A stretch of DNA of 64,000 nucleotides. Origin: JAKVKY01 sp964293585. Its GTDB lineage: Bacteria; Bacillota; Negativicutes; Acidaminococcales; Acidaminococcaceae. The number at the start of each line of letters is the position of its first letter. The first letter of the stretch is position 1. A program made the translations under genes and the position numbers. A model generated the notes under the pieces. The model searched no databases. It worked only from the letters and a program-made list of their open reading frames with translations, and was not told the origin of the DNA. Location of the stretch: the NCBI GenBank assembly GCA_964293585.1, contig CAXYYS010000007.1, positions 1 to 64,000 of the forward strand. The letters are read 5' to 3'. Shown here in pieces: positions 47,118 to 56,082 of the stretch.

Positions 47118-48644
47118 TTATAACCGCAGTAAGCCCTTCTTCGCTAAAAACTCCCGGGCTACCTTATCCACTGTCTGCCCCTGCACGTCCACCTGATAGG
47201 TCATCTCCACCATATCTTCATTTTTTATCTGTCCGGCCAGCAGATTTAAAACTTGCTCCAAATCTGGCGCCACTGCGGCAAAACGGGTAAAGATATCTTC
47301 CCGGATCAGGAATGCACCATTGTAATCCGGAAAGAACTTGCGGTCATCCCGTAACACTTTTAATTTAGCCTTCCGGTTCAAACCGTCCGTAGCATAAACT
47401 TCCGTCACATCAAAACTGCCGTTCATGATGCCTGCATATTTTAAGCTTACGTCTACGGCCTTGGTATCTTTAAACTTCAAACCGTAGAACTTGGTAAAGG
47501 GTCCAAACTTCATGCTGCCTTCCTGGGTAAAAAATTCATGTTCAGCGCCAAATACCAGTTTTCCGGCTACTTTTTGTAAATCACTGACCTTTTGCAAATC
47601 ATACTGAGCGGCGAGCTTTTCCGGTACTGCCACCGCATAAGTATTGTCAAAGCCAAATTTTTTCAAGAGCCGTAGTCCCAGTTTTTCCTGAGCCTGCCGA
47701 TTGGCAAAATCATAAATGCTAAGCCCGGGCGGCACTGCTTTCGTATCCAGATGCAGAAAAGTCGTGAGCAGTGTTCCATCGTAGCTGCACATTAAGTCGC
47801 AGGTATGTTCCCTGCCTAACAGAGATTTAAAATTATTCACCTGGCTCATCTGATCTTTGATGACCACTTGCAGATTCGTCCTGTCTTCTACCAATAGTTT
47901 TACCATCCGGTGCATAAGCTTAGTCTCGCTGTAATCTCCGTCATATAGTACCAGTTCACGAGCCGTAGTCTGGCCGGCAAAGCCCAATGGCAGCGTCACT
48001 AAGAACAGGCCGAGCAACGCCAGTCCCGGTACCAGAACTTTTTTATTCAGAACCCCGTGACTAACCGCCAGACGTTTTTCCACGATGCCCATAGCACCAT
48101 CCAGAAGCAAAGCAATCAGCATTAAGGCGCCGGTACCGGCTAAAAGCAATGGCAGACTTTGGATACGGATACCCCGGTTAAGAATGCTGCCTAAACCACC
48201 GCCACCTACGAAAGCCGCGAAGACGGCCGTGCCGATGGCATTCACCACGGCAATCCTGATGCCGGTAAAAATAGTGGGCAGAGCCAAAGGCAGCTCCACT
48301 TTCAACAGTGCCTGAATCTTTGACATCCCGCAACCGGTAGCCGCTTCTTTAATACCAGGCGCCACTTCGCTCAAACCCAGCCAGGTATTGCGTACAATGG
48401 GGAGCAGGGAATACAAAGTGATACCTACTACCACCGTTAATTTACCGGCGCCGGCCACCACCATAATGAGGCCCAGTAAAGCCAGGGCCGGGATAGTCTG
48501 CAGAATGTCCACCACGCCCAGGATAAATTTGCGCACGAATGGCAGCAGATATGCTACAATACCCAGCGCCAGACCCACAACTATAGAAAGCAAACTAGCG
48601 GCACACACAATAAATAGATGTTCGCCGATAATGGTCCAGTTCAT
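47118..48644 (-). CDS. osmoprotectant ABC transporter, fused permease and substrate-binding protein
   Basis: 508 residues. Residues 1-215 form a ProW/OpuCB-type permease (EAA-like loop APGIKEAATGCGMSKIQALLKVELPLALP). After a sixth hydrophobic segment, residues about 225-508 form an OpuAC-type binding domain exposed to the periplasm (LVLYDGDYSETKLMHRMVKLL, EVYATDGLNRKAKLKVLRDD). Permease-binder fusions are known in the OpuA/quaternary-amine class. The ligand is likely glycine betaine, choline or carnitine. The start overlaps the upstream permease gene by 4 bp. Confidence 0.92.
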   Translation of the reverse strand: MNWTIIGEHLFIVCAASLLSIVVGLALGIVAYLLPFVRKFILGVVDILQTIPALALLGLIMVVAGAGKLTVVVGITLYSLLPIVRNTWLGLSEVAPGIKEAATGCGMSKIQALLKVELPLALPTIFTGIRIAVVNAIGTAVFAAFVGGGGLGSILNRGIRIQSLPLLLAGTGALMLIALLLDGAMGIVEKRLAVSHGVLNKKVLVPGLALLGLFLVTLPLGFAGQTTARELVLYDGDYSETKLMHRMVKLLVEDRTNLQVVIKDQMSQVNNFKSLLGREHTCDLMCSYDGTLLTTFLHLDTKAVPPGLSIYDFANRQAQEKLGLRLLKKFGFDNTYAVAVPEKLAAQYDLQKVSDLQKVAGKLVFGAEHEFFTQEGSMKFGPFTKFYGLKFKDTKAVDVSLKYAGIMNGSFDVTEVYATDGLNRKAKLKVLRDDRKFFPDYNGAFLIREDIFTRFAAVAPDLEQVLNLLAGQIKNEDMVEMTYQVDVQGQTVDKVAREFLAKKGLLRL

Positions 48645-49282
48645 AGCTTCGCCCCCTTCCGTAACCCACGGGGCGTAATTACCTTTTGCAGCAAGTCCAC
48701 CAGCGCCCCCAGCGCCAGGGCCAGCAATGCTGCCGGAATAGCTCCTAAAAGAATCAACTCATTATTATTAGATGAAGTCCCCTGATATACAAAATCTCCC
48801 AGGCCTCCCAACCCAATCATAGCCGCCAGCACCGCCCAGCTTACCGTATAAATCGTTGCCAGCCGTAAACCAGCCATGATACTGGGCAGCGCTAAAGGCA
48901 GCTCTACCTTGACCAGAGACTGCCAGGAGTTCATGCCACAACCTTTGGCCGCATCCAGATATTTGGGTTCCACGCCTAAAAGCCCGGTATAGGTATTTTT
49001 AAGCACCGGAAACATAGCGTATACCGCCAGGGCCACAATTACGGTCAGGGGAGTCATGCCCAAATACAAAAATAGCACGCCGATAAACACCAACCCGGGA
49101 ATAGTCTGCAGCAAAGACAAGACCGGCAACAGGAAAATACTGATCTTAGGCCAGCGGGAAAGAAGTATCCCGCCCGCAAGGCCTAGTACAAAGCCGCATC
49201 CCACGGACATCAGCACATAGATGGTATGAGTTACCAGGGCCTGTACCAATAAATTACCGTAAGTATCCCATAACGCATTCAT
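48641..49282 (-). CDS. osmoprotectant ABC transporter permease
   Basis: 213 residues, ProW/OpuCB family with six membrane segments and the loop DAAKGCGMNSWQSLVKVELPLALP. Overlaps both neighbours by 4 bp, so translation is coupled along the operon. Paired with the fused permease, it gives a heteromeric membrane core. Confidence 0.93.
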   Translation of the reverse strand: MNALWDTYGNLLVQALVTHTIYVLMSVGCGFVLGLAGGILLSRWPKISIFLLPVLSLLQTIPGLVFIGVLFLYLGMTPLTVIVALAVYAMFPVLKNTYTGLLGVEPKYLDAAKGCGMNSWQSLVKVELPLALPSIMAGLRLATIYTVSWAVLAAMIGLGGLGDFVYQGTSSNNNELILLGAIPAALLALALGALVDLLQKVITPRGLRKGAKL

Positions 49283-50391
49283 TTAGCATCACCCCAGAGG
49301 TTTTCTGCCACACTTCTGGCTACACTGGTCTTGGTGACGATGCCAGCGATGGTATCGTCCTCATTAAGTACCACCACATAATCCGCGCCACTTTCTAATA
49401 AATAATCAAAACTCTCCCTGGCTTCGTCGCCTACCCTGGCAGTCCTGGCATTTTGACGTACCAGAGGTTCGATACTCTTCAGGTTCCGGCCCCAGTGCCG
49501 GATATCGCCGATAGTAACAGTGCCCCGATAGTGATTATCAGTACCAGTTACCAGTACTGTATCCACACTGTTCCTGGCCATCAGTTCCGCGCATTCCAAA
49601 ACACCGCGTCCAGCCTGAACGCTAATCACATTGGACCGCAGATAATCTTCCACCTTGGTACGCTGCGCCTGGTCCGGTCTGTTCTTGCCCAAAAATTCCC
49701 GTATCATCTCCGTAGCGGGATGTTCCAGCATCGCTTCCGGCGCCGCTATCTGCACAATTTTTCCTTTATCCATAAAGATAATAATATCCGCCAGTTTTAG
49801 AGCTTCGTCCATATCATGGGTCACAAAGATGATAGTTTTCTGCAACTGCTGTTGCAATTTTTTCAGCTCATCCTGAAGAGCCGTACGCGTCACCGGATCC
49901 AGAGCGCCAAAAGGTTCATCCATCAAGACAAGTGGCGGAGAAGCAGCTAAGGCGCGGAGCACACCTATACGTTGCTGCTGCCCGCCGGAAAGTTCAGAAG
50001 GATATTTATCTGCATAGTTTTCCATCTGCACCAGTTTTAATAAATCTGTCACAATCTGCTGGCAGCGAACAGCATCATAGTGCATCAGCTTGGGAACCAC
50101 ACTAATATTTTCTGCTACGGTCATATTGGGGAACAACCCGATCTGCTGAATCACATAGCCGATATGCCGGCGCAATTCCACCTTATCCGTAGCCCGGATA
50201 TCCTTACCGTCAAGCAAGATTGTTCCCGTATCCGGTTCAAGGAGCCTGTTAATAGTCTTTAAGGTCGTAGTCTTACCGCACCCGGAAGGTCCTACCAGCA
50301 CTACAAACTGACCATCCGGAATCGTAAAGTTTAACTCCTGGAGAATGGGCGTCTTGCCATAGGATTTACAAACATCTTTAAACTCAATCAT
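49279..50391 (-). CDS. osmoprotectant ABC transporter ATP-binding protein with CBS pair
   Basis: 370 residues, OpuCA/ProV-like: Walker A GPSGCGKTT, signature LSGGQQQRIGVLRAL, Walker B VLMDEPFGALD, and a C-terminal CBS pair (about 250-365), which senses ionic strength or cyclic di-AMP in relatives. AAGGATG precedes the ATG. It starts 80 bp after the BusR-like regulator gene. Confidence 0.94.
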   Translation of the reverse strand: MIEFKDVCKSYGKTPILQELNFTIPDGQFVVLVGPSGCGKTTTLKTINRLLEPDTGTILLDGKDIRATDKVELRRHIGYVIQQIGLFPNMTVAENISVVPKLMHYDAVRCQQIVTDLLKLVQMENYADKYPSELSGGQQQRIGVLRALAASPPLVLMDEPFGALDPVTRTALQDELKKLQQQLQKTIIFVTHDMDEALKLADIIIFMDKGKIVQIAAPEAMLEHPATEMIREFLGKNRPDQAQRTKVEDYLRSNVISVQAGRGVLECAELMARNSVDTVLVTGTDNHYRGTVTIGDIRHWGRNLKSIEPLVRQNARTARVGDEARESFDYLLESGADYVVVLNEDDTIAGIVTKTSVARSVAENLWGDAK

Positions 50392-50471
50392 GGCGTCACA
50401 TCCTTTTCTGGTGATAAAATTTTACTGTGATTAAACTGCTGCGCTTAGAAGACTTTGCTCGTACCTTTTAA

Positions 50472-51128
50472 TTATTTACTTTTTGGTTTTCCCCGTTTTT
50501 TTCCTCGTACCAGTTTCTGGGCAGCCAGTGCTGCTGCAGGTGAACCTACCAGTACTAATATGTCCCCGGCATAAAGTTCCGCATAGGGTCCCGGCGACAA
50601 AATCAGCGTAGGACCTCGGCGGATAGCCACGATAGTACCCCCGGTAGATTGCCAGAACTTTAGTTCCACCAGACTGCGTCCCAGCAGGTTCGAATCCTGG
50701 GGCACCGCTACCTCATAATGGGGCAGTGGATCATTTGCCGGTGCAAAAGTATTCCGGTTCTCGGTCACAGCCTCCAGGACTTTGACAAACTTACGCTGCA
50801 GAGAATTGAACTGGTCCAGCAGCTGCTTAACCTCTTCCTGTAAAGCCCGCATATCCGTGGTCTCAGAAAAATGTTCCAGATAACGTCTGGCGCTGTCCTG
50901 TGACAAAACGATGGTACCACTCTGAGGTTTGGTATCCACAACTTTCATGTCGGCCAGCAAACGTAAGGCCCGCCGGATAGTCTCCGGAGAAACCTTGTAT
51001 TCCGATGACATAAGGGAACGCCCGTATAAACGACTGCCTTCCGCTATTTCACCTTTACTGATCCGGGCCGCCAGATCCTGGGCAATCTGTAAATATTGGG
51101 GATGAATAATTTTTTCCGAAGTTTTCAT
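50472..51128 (-). CDS. busR: BusR-like GntR/RCK_C transcriptional repressor
   Basis: 218 residues: a GntR winged helix (about 10-80; SSEYKVSPETIRRALRLLADMKVV), a coiled coil (about 90-125; MRALQEEVKQLLDQFNSL) and a TrkA_C/RCK_C domain (about 140-210; SNLLGRSLVELKFWQSTGGTIVAIRR). This exact plan defines BusR of streptococci and lactococci, which represses betaine uptake when its RCK_C binds cyclic di-AMP. ATG 51128 follows AGGAGG. It is the first gene of the OpuC operon, and its promoter holds a bipartite inverted repeat. Cyclic di-AMP binding here is inferred from the family. Confidence 0.9.
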   Translation of the reverse strand: MKTSEKIIHPQYLQIAQDLAARISKGEIAEGSRLYGRSLMSSEYKVSPETIRRALRLLADMKVVDTKPQSGTIVLSQDSARRYLEHFSETTDMRALQEEVKQLLDQFNSLQRKFVKVLEAVTENRNTFAPANDPLPHYEVAVPQDSNLLGRSLVELKFWQSTGGTIVAIRRGPTLILSPGPYAELYAGDILVLVGSPAAALAAQKLVRGKKRGKPKSK

Positions 51129-51173
51129 GACAGGGCCTTCCTCCTTAAATTCACTGATTCCCTTCTTGATTAA

Positions 51174-51226
51174 ATTATAAACTGACAACTTATTATTGTA
51201 AATAGATATGTCAGATTAAACTGTCA
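51174..51226 (-). promoter_or_regulatory. busR-opuC promoter with bipartite inverted repeat
   Basis: Minus strand: TTTACA (51202-51197) and TATAAT (51179-51174), spacer 17 bp. Half-sites CTGAC (51182-51186) and GTCAG (51210-51214) form an inverted repeat with a 23-bp gap around the -35; another TGTCA is at 51222-51226. BusR is known to read two inverted half-sites at a fixed spacing of about two turns, which makes this a good autoregulatory operator. Confidence 0.7.
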
Positions 51227-51232
51227 TAAAAA

Positions 51233-51260
51233 TACCGCTGAAGGATGATTTTCAGCGGTA
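51233..51260 (-). terminator. terminator of the cca-peptidase operon
   Basis: Stem TACCGCTGAA/TTCAGCGGTA, minus-strand continuation TTTTTATG, 70 bp past the peptidase stop. Confidence 0.75.
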
Positions 51261-51330
51261 AAAATTGGTTAATTAAAAATAACACCTCAAAATACAGGAA
51301 CTAAATTTTTAATTTTCGTCCTGTTTTAAT

Positions 51331-52098
51331 TTAAGTTTTGGGCGGCTCGGCCGTCAGCCATTGTTTATCCTGCTCGCCTTTTTTGAACAAATGGGCGTCA
51401 AACCACATATAGAAAAATCTTTTTGCCGGCACGATGCTATACCCATCCTGCAAATGGTCCGCTGTGTCATACGGATCAGCCATGATAAGCACGTCATTGC
51501 CGCTCTCTTTATCCCCCATATCGTCATAACCGATAATGACCCGCCAATGTCCACCCAATTCAACATTTTCCACCATGATGGGCACGTTGCGTTGTAAATT
51601 ATTGAGTACAAATTTTTTAAAGCTGTCATAATCCTGGGGCGTCATCTTTTTATCCGCAACAGAAGACTGTACAGTCCAGCCCAAATGCTCAAAATATTTG
51701 CTCATGCCCCTGGTAGTGGTTCCCGGGGAAAAACTGGTAGGCGTACCGGTATCCATAAACTTGGCTATTTTCAGCTCGTCATCCAGAGGAGCACCTTTAA
51801 AGTGCACTACCACGGTCAAAGCAGCAGCAGGGCCACAGGTATATGCCGTAGTCTGCTGATAAGTCTTATAATGCTCCAGCAGCGTCAGGGAACCGCCGGA
51901 CTTCATATTATAAAAATCCGGGGTCTTAAAATAGGGGGAATCTTTCACATCTACTTTACCAAGCCAGGCAGCGGCTCCTCCTGTATCATTAACTGTCAGC
52001 CCTGCTGGTAAAGGAACCTGGTTACCGGTGATCCCGGCGGCAAAAGCTCCTGTCAGGGCCACTAAAGCTATTGTCTTAAAGGACTCTCGTAAATTCAT
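51331..52098 (-). CDS. exported C39-like cysteine peptidase
   Basis: 255 residues with an N-terminal hydrophobic export segment. The papain-like triad of the C39-like family is visible: Cys88 in AYTCGPAAALTV, His in GGHWRVIIGYDD, and Asp in MADPYDTAD. It has no ABC transporter partner, so it is more like standalone peptidase_C39_2 proteins than bacteriocin leader peptidases. The start overlaps the nucleotidyltransferase gene by 4 bp. Confidence 0.85.
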   Translation of the reverse strand: MNLRESFKTIALVALTGAFAAGITGNQVPLPAGLTVNDTGGAAAWLGKVDVKDSPYFKTPDFYNMKSGGSLTLLEHYKTYQQTTAYTCGPAAALTVVVHFKGAPLDDELKIAKFMDTGTPTSFSPGTTTRGMSKYFEHLGWTVQSSVADKKMTPQDYDSFKKFVLNNLQRNVPIMVENVELGGHWRVIIGYDDMGDKESGNDVLIMADPYDTADHLQDGYSIVPAKRFFYMWFDAHLFKKGEQDKQWLTAEPPKT

Positions 52099-53543
52099 AA
52101 CGCCGCGTTCCTTTCCAATTTTCTTTTAACTGCGCTTAAAAGTTCCTCGTGCTCATTGGACAGTTCACCGTTCTGAACCCTGGTTACAAGATAATGCAGG
52201 ATATCTCCTATCTGATTTTTTTGTGCCGGTTGCAGCAACGTAATTATTTCTCCGCCCTTAATATGTAAATCTCCGGTCCGTACCGGCATCTTCGTTTGCG
52301 CCAGACTGATGACTAAATCGCCCAGCTTCCTGCCTTCCGCCATCAGCTGCGGGTTCTTTTTCCCGGCCCAGGTAGCGCCCATGTCCGCTAAAAAAACTGC
52401 CACCAGCTGGGTGTAAGCTTCGGTAAGTTCCGCCTCGCTGCGGAACTTACCGCTCAAGGCCTCGCCCCGCACCCAGTGCAAGATGGTTCTTTCACCCCGG
52501 ATAAGCAGCGGCGCAAAACGCATATGCTGAGCCACCAGCCACACTACCCGCTGTACAAAAGCTTCCGGATAACGGAGCCTGGTTAAAATTTCCAGGGCCA
52601 GTTTGGCGCTGACGGACTCATGCCCGTGGTCACTGGGCTGGCCCTCTTTGTTTGGCTTACGTACCCCAGGCAAACCTTTGGCAATATCGTGGAGCAAAAG
52701 AGCCCAGCGGATGGTCAAATCCCGGGGACTGTTATCCAAAGCGTGGAGCGTATGCTCCCAGGCATCATAACAATGAAATTTATTATTCTGGGGCAACTGA
52801 AATAAATGTCCCAGCTCCGGCAAAACCGGTTCGTAACTGTCGTGGCCATCCTGACGCACCCGGCACCAGGCCCGTACCAGGCCGCTGTCCATAAAAAGCC
52901 GTAAGCCCTGTGCCGCCGCCGGGCAGACTAACATTTTATCTATTTCTGTCCGTACCCGTTCCAGGGAAAGTTCCCGGCAGTTGGCAATATTAAAGGGAAG
53001 CTCCCCTGCATAAGTAAAGTTCAGCTGGGCCACAAAGCGACAGGCCCGGTACATGCGCAGGGCGTCTTCCGCAAAACGCTGTTCCGGTTCTCCCACGGTA
53101 CGCATGATCTTTTTCTGCAAATCTTCCCGGCCCTGGTAAAAATCATAAACCGTACCCTGCACGTCCATGGCCATGGCGTTCACGGTAAAATCCCGGCGGC
53201 CTAAATCTTCCTCCAGCCGTTCGCAATACCAGACTTCTGCCGGGCGATGCACATCCGTCCCGTAACGTTCCCCCCGGAAAGTGGCCACTTCCACCGTATG
53301 ACCCGGCACGGTTAAAACCACCACGCCAAAATTCTGGCCCAGCTTATCCACGCTGCCAAAATTTTGCGCCCGGGCCACGGCCAGTACCTGTTCCGGCTTA
53401 GCGCTGGTTGTCAGGTCAAAATCACCTGGGTTAAGCCCCAACAATAAATCACGCACGGCGCCACCTACCACATAAGCCTGGTAGCCTGCGTCGTTCAGCG
53501 CCTGCAATATACGGTTCACATACTCCGGAAACTGGTTGGTCAT
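52095..53543 (-). CDS. cca: CCA-adding-type tRNA nucleotidyltransferase with HD domain
   Basis: 482 residues, class II nucleotidyltransferase: YVVGGAVRDLLLGLNPGDFDLTTSA (glycine loop and DxD metal site), RRDFTVNAMAMD, RMYRACRFVAQLNF, and an HD motif (LLHDIAKGLPGVRK) plus C-terminal helical region. It repairs or builds the tRNA 3' CCA end. The tRNA-Arg here encodes CCA, so repair may be its main job. The class is hard to split from poly(A) polymerase by eye. Confidence 0.92.
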   Translation of the reverse strand: MTNQFPEYVNRILQALNDAGYQAYVVGGAVRDLLLGLNPGDFDLTTSAKPEQVLAVARAQNFGSVDKLGQNFGVVVLTVPGHTVEVATFRGERYGTDVHRPAEVWYCERLEEDLGRRDFTVNAMAMDVQGTVYDFYQGREDLQKKIMRTVGEPEQRFAEDALRMYRACRFVAQLNFTYAGELPFNIANCRELSLERVRTEIDKMLVCPAAAQGLRLFMDSGLVRAWCRVRQDGHDSYEPVLPELGHLFQLPQNNKFHCYDAWEHTLHALDNSPRDLTIRWALLLHDIAKGLPGVRKPNKEGQPSDHGHESVSAKLALEILTRLRYPEAFVQRVVWLVAQHMRFAPLLIRGERTILHWVRGEALSGKFRSEAELTEAYTQLVAVFLADMGATWAGKKNPQLMAEGRKLGDLVISLAQTKMPVRTGDLHIKGGEIITLLQPAQKNQIGDILHYLVTRVQNGELSNEHEELLSAVKRKLERNAAL

Positions 53544-53714
53544 AAAAACCTCTTACAAACTTTATATTCTATGTAATACTTGTATTGACGACACTTTTAT
53601 TATAACATAGCTTCTTCCTGAGATAAACCTCAGTACCCTACCTGCCGCTTTATGTTATAGTAAGAGTATAAGAAAAAACTTGCGTTTAGATGCAAAGGAA
53701 CGAGGTAGAGAAAG

Positions 53715-54245
53715 ATGCAAAAATGGAAACGGCTTTTAAGCAGTGGTATCATCTGCCTGCTCCTGGTACTGGCTGGCGCTCTGACTGCCTGTGCTTCCGA
53801 TTTTGACGATGCCGCCGATATCAAGATTGGTCCTTTTACTCCCGGTCTGGCTTTTGACGAAGAATTTACGGAAGGTTATCTGAGCCTCCGGCAGGGTAAT
53901 TCTATGCATCCGGCGGCGGGCGGACTGCCGGCCCGGAATGATATTCATTTTAAAAAAGGCGACATTTCCGTCAACGAAGGAAAATTCCTGGCCATGGATA
54001 CCAGTTGGCAAAGCGAATATTTACAAACGCCCAGAAAGATTGGCGTAGGCAGCACCAAAGAACAGGTCCTGGATGCTTATGGTTCCCCGGCCTTCACAGA
54101 TGAAAAATTTATCCGTGGTTTAGGCTGGCTGCCGGTGTATACTTATGGTAGCAACTATCAGCAGGCCGGCCTGGAATTTTATATTTCCAAATTAACCGGC
54201 AAAGTAATCCGGATCAGATTTTACTCCCAGGGTTTAAAACTGTAA
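53715..54245 (+). CDS. small lipoprotein with BamE/OmlA-like motif
   Basis: 176 residues with a lipobox (GALTAC, Cys26). A single IGVGSTKEQVLDAYGSP motif (about 110-126) matches the SmpA/OmlA/BamE-type helix-hairpin signature and also the two motif copies in the secreted protein at 26912. The C-terminal strands (GLEFYISKLTGKVIRIRFY) fit the same fold. Function unknown. Confidence 0.78.
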   Translation: MQKWKRLLSSGIICLLLVLAGALTACASDFDDAADIKIGPFTPGLAFDEEFTEGYLSLRQGNSMHPAAGGLPARNDIHFKKGDISVNEGKFLAMDTSWQSEYLQTPRKIGVGSTKEQVLDAYGSPAFTDEKFIRGLGWLPVYTYGSNYQQAGLEFYISKLTGKVIRIRFYSQGLKL

Positions 54246-54256
54246 ATAAAAGTCGT

Positions 54257-54287
54257 AGACGGACCGCAATTTTGCTACGGTCCGTCT
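54257..54287 (+). terminator. terminator of the small lipoprotein gene
   Basis: Stem AGACGGACCG/CGGTCCGTCT followed by TTAATTT, 12 bp after the stop codon. Confidence 0.8.
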
Positions 54288-54348
54288 TTAATTTACCCTT
54301 AAACACCTGTAGTAAAATTGTCCTGCCATCCCACCAGTCAACCTCTCT

Positions 54349-56082
54349 TTACATGCTGGCAATCTGGCGCTGCAAAAGTTTTCCCACCTGGCCGGCCATT
54401 TTTTCAATTTCGCTGACGCGGACAAAATCCTGGCCGAAGATTTCCCGGGCTGATTCCAGGCCGCCGGATACTTCGCCGCTGATAAGTCCCACTACCTGGA
54501 CTCCGCTTTCCCGCAGTGCGTGCACCTCGGCCGCAGTATCGGCAATAGCAGCAGCCTCCCCGTAAGCTTTGTTCTGTACCCTGCCGGAATGAGGTATCTC
54601 CACATCATCATTGGGCCGCGCATCAGTCAGCATGATGAGCAGTTTTTTACCGCCGCCGTTCCCCTGCAGATGAGCCGCGCCTCTCAACGCCAGTCCGTCC
54701 CGGTTCCAGCCGGTGGCAAAATAACTAAAGATACGGTCCAGATGTTTACTATCCTGATATTCCTTAAACAGTCGCAAAACCGTATAGCCCCGCAGGCTGC
54801 AGAAAGCATAAATCTGCAGGGGAATGCCGCAATGGCTCAGACTAACTGCCAAGGCATAAGCCTGTGCAGCAATAACTTCCTGGGTGTAGACCCGGGACCC
54901 GGAAGCATCCAGCAGCATGTCCACCGTAAAATCCGGTTTCGTGGTAGCTTCCAGGGCACCAAAAACCCGGTCATCGTGTAAGGTCAAAGCACGCCAGACC
55001 TGACCGGGAACAAAATTACCATTTCTTGCCAAAACCGGCAACGGCTGCTGCGTTACCAACAGTGCATTTTTAATCTGTTCTTCCAACTGCCGGCTTAAAT
55101 GACGGTATAAATTTTCGTGTTCTTTATAATAAGTCAGGTTGGCTTCCCGCTGCCGGGCAGCGGCTACGGCCACATAAGGTTCGTCTTTGCCAAGGGGTAC
55201 AGTTTCGCCCCTGGTAAAATACAGATGACAATGCTGGTGGTTCCCCGTACATAAGGATCTCTCCACTTCCACAGTCTGGCCGGCACTGTATATGGACTTA
55301 CCAAAACACTGAGACAGGTACAGGCGGTCCTTAACTTCCCGGTCCGGATTAAACAACTGGCCCCACAGCCCCTGACTTAACTTCCCGTCCAGATTAACAG
55401 GCGCTTCCGCATTAGGACGTAATAGCACCTGGTCCTCGCTCTGCAGATCAAAATGCGGGAACAACTTTCTTAACAGCGCCGCCCAGCGCGAGCTGGCCTC
55501 AAAATGCAACTTGTCCCTGGTAACATCCGTATACTTAAAAATAAAAAACCGCCGCAATATTTTCCGGACTTGGACACAAAGCTCCTCCGTATTCCAGGAT
55601 GGATCAAAGGCTAATGCTGCGTACAATTGTTTTTCCCAGGGATTAAGAAGTCCCGTTCCCTCTCCCAGGACTTCCTGCCAGCGGGCTACCTCCAGGTCAT
55701 GGGCCACACCAGTTTGCATCCTGATCCACACCCAGTTGGTCTCATCACCGCCGCTAAAAAAAGTCCGGGCATGTTCTTCCCTAAGACTAACCAGGGCCGG
55801 ACGCTCCGGCAACTCTTTCAAAAAAGTACTATGTTCCAGTCCCAGCCAGGTGAGCATAGTAAAAGTATCTCCCAGGGCCGAGCGCTGGAAATCGGCAAAT
55901 AAAAGCCGCAGCTGCTCCGCGTCATACCATTTCCGGACCAGCCCCACGCAGGTATTCAAATATAAATCCGGTACACCGCCGCTGGCAAACGCCACAAAAT
56001 CCGGCGCAAAGCCATACTCCCCGGCCCCATTCCAGATTTGGTTTACCGCCCGGCGTTTGGGAAATTCCCTTCTACTTGGCAA
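54349..56082 (-). CDS. VWA-domain protein, partner of a MoxR ATPase
   Basis: 577 residues. The C-terminal third (about 395-577) is a von Willebrand A domain with MIDAS DASGS (MLLDASGSRVYTQE) and LIMLTDARPND. The N-terminal part is unlike any family I can name, but the plan (long N region plus C-terminal VWA behind a MoxR gene) resembles CbbO/NorD-type insertion factors. Overlaps the ATPase gene by 11 bp. TTG 56082 is taken as start with GGAG 4 bp before it; no better start is visible. Confidence 0.85.
   Translation of the reverse strand: MPSRREFPKRRAVNQIWNGAGEYGFAPDFVAFASGGVPDLYLNTCVGLVRKWYDAEQLRLLFADFQRSALGDTFTMLTWLGLEHSTFLKELPERPALVSLREEHARTFFSGGDETNWVWIRMQTGVAHDLEVARWQEVLGEGTGLLNPWEKQLYAALAFDPSWNTEELCVQVRKILRRFFIFKYTDVTRDKLHFEASSRWAALLRKLFPHFDLQSEDQVLLRPNAEAPVNLDGKLSQGLWGQLFNPDREVKDRLYLSQCFGKSIYSAGQTVEVERSLCTGNHQHCHLYFTRGETVPLGKDEPYVAVAAARQREANLTYYKEHENLYRHLSRQLEEQIKNALLVTQQPLPVLARNGNFVPGQVWRALTLHDDRVFGALEATTKPDFTVDMLLDASGSRVYTQEVIAAQAYALAVSLSHCGIPLQIYAFCSLRGYTVLRLFKEYQDSKHLDRIFSYFATGWNRDGLALRGAAHLQGNGGGKKLLIMLTDARPNDDVEIPHSGRVQNKAYGEAAAIADTAAEVHALRESGVQVVGLISGEVSGGLESAREIFGQDFVRVSEIEKMAGQVGKLLQRQIASM

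Noticed and set aside
48388..48678. + strand open frame opposite the OpuC permeases
   Set aside because: Ser/Thr/Arg-rich translation typical of a shadow frame over hydrophobic coding sequence.
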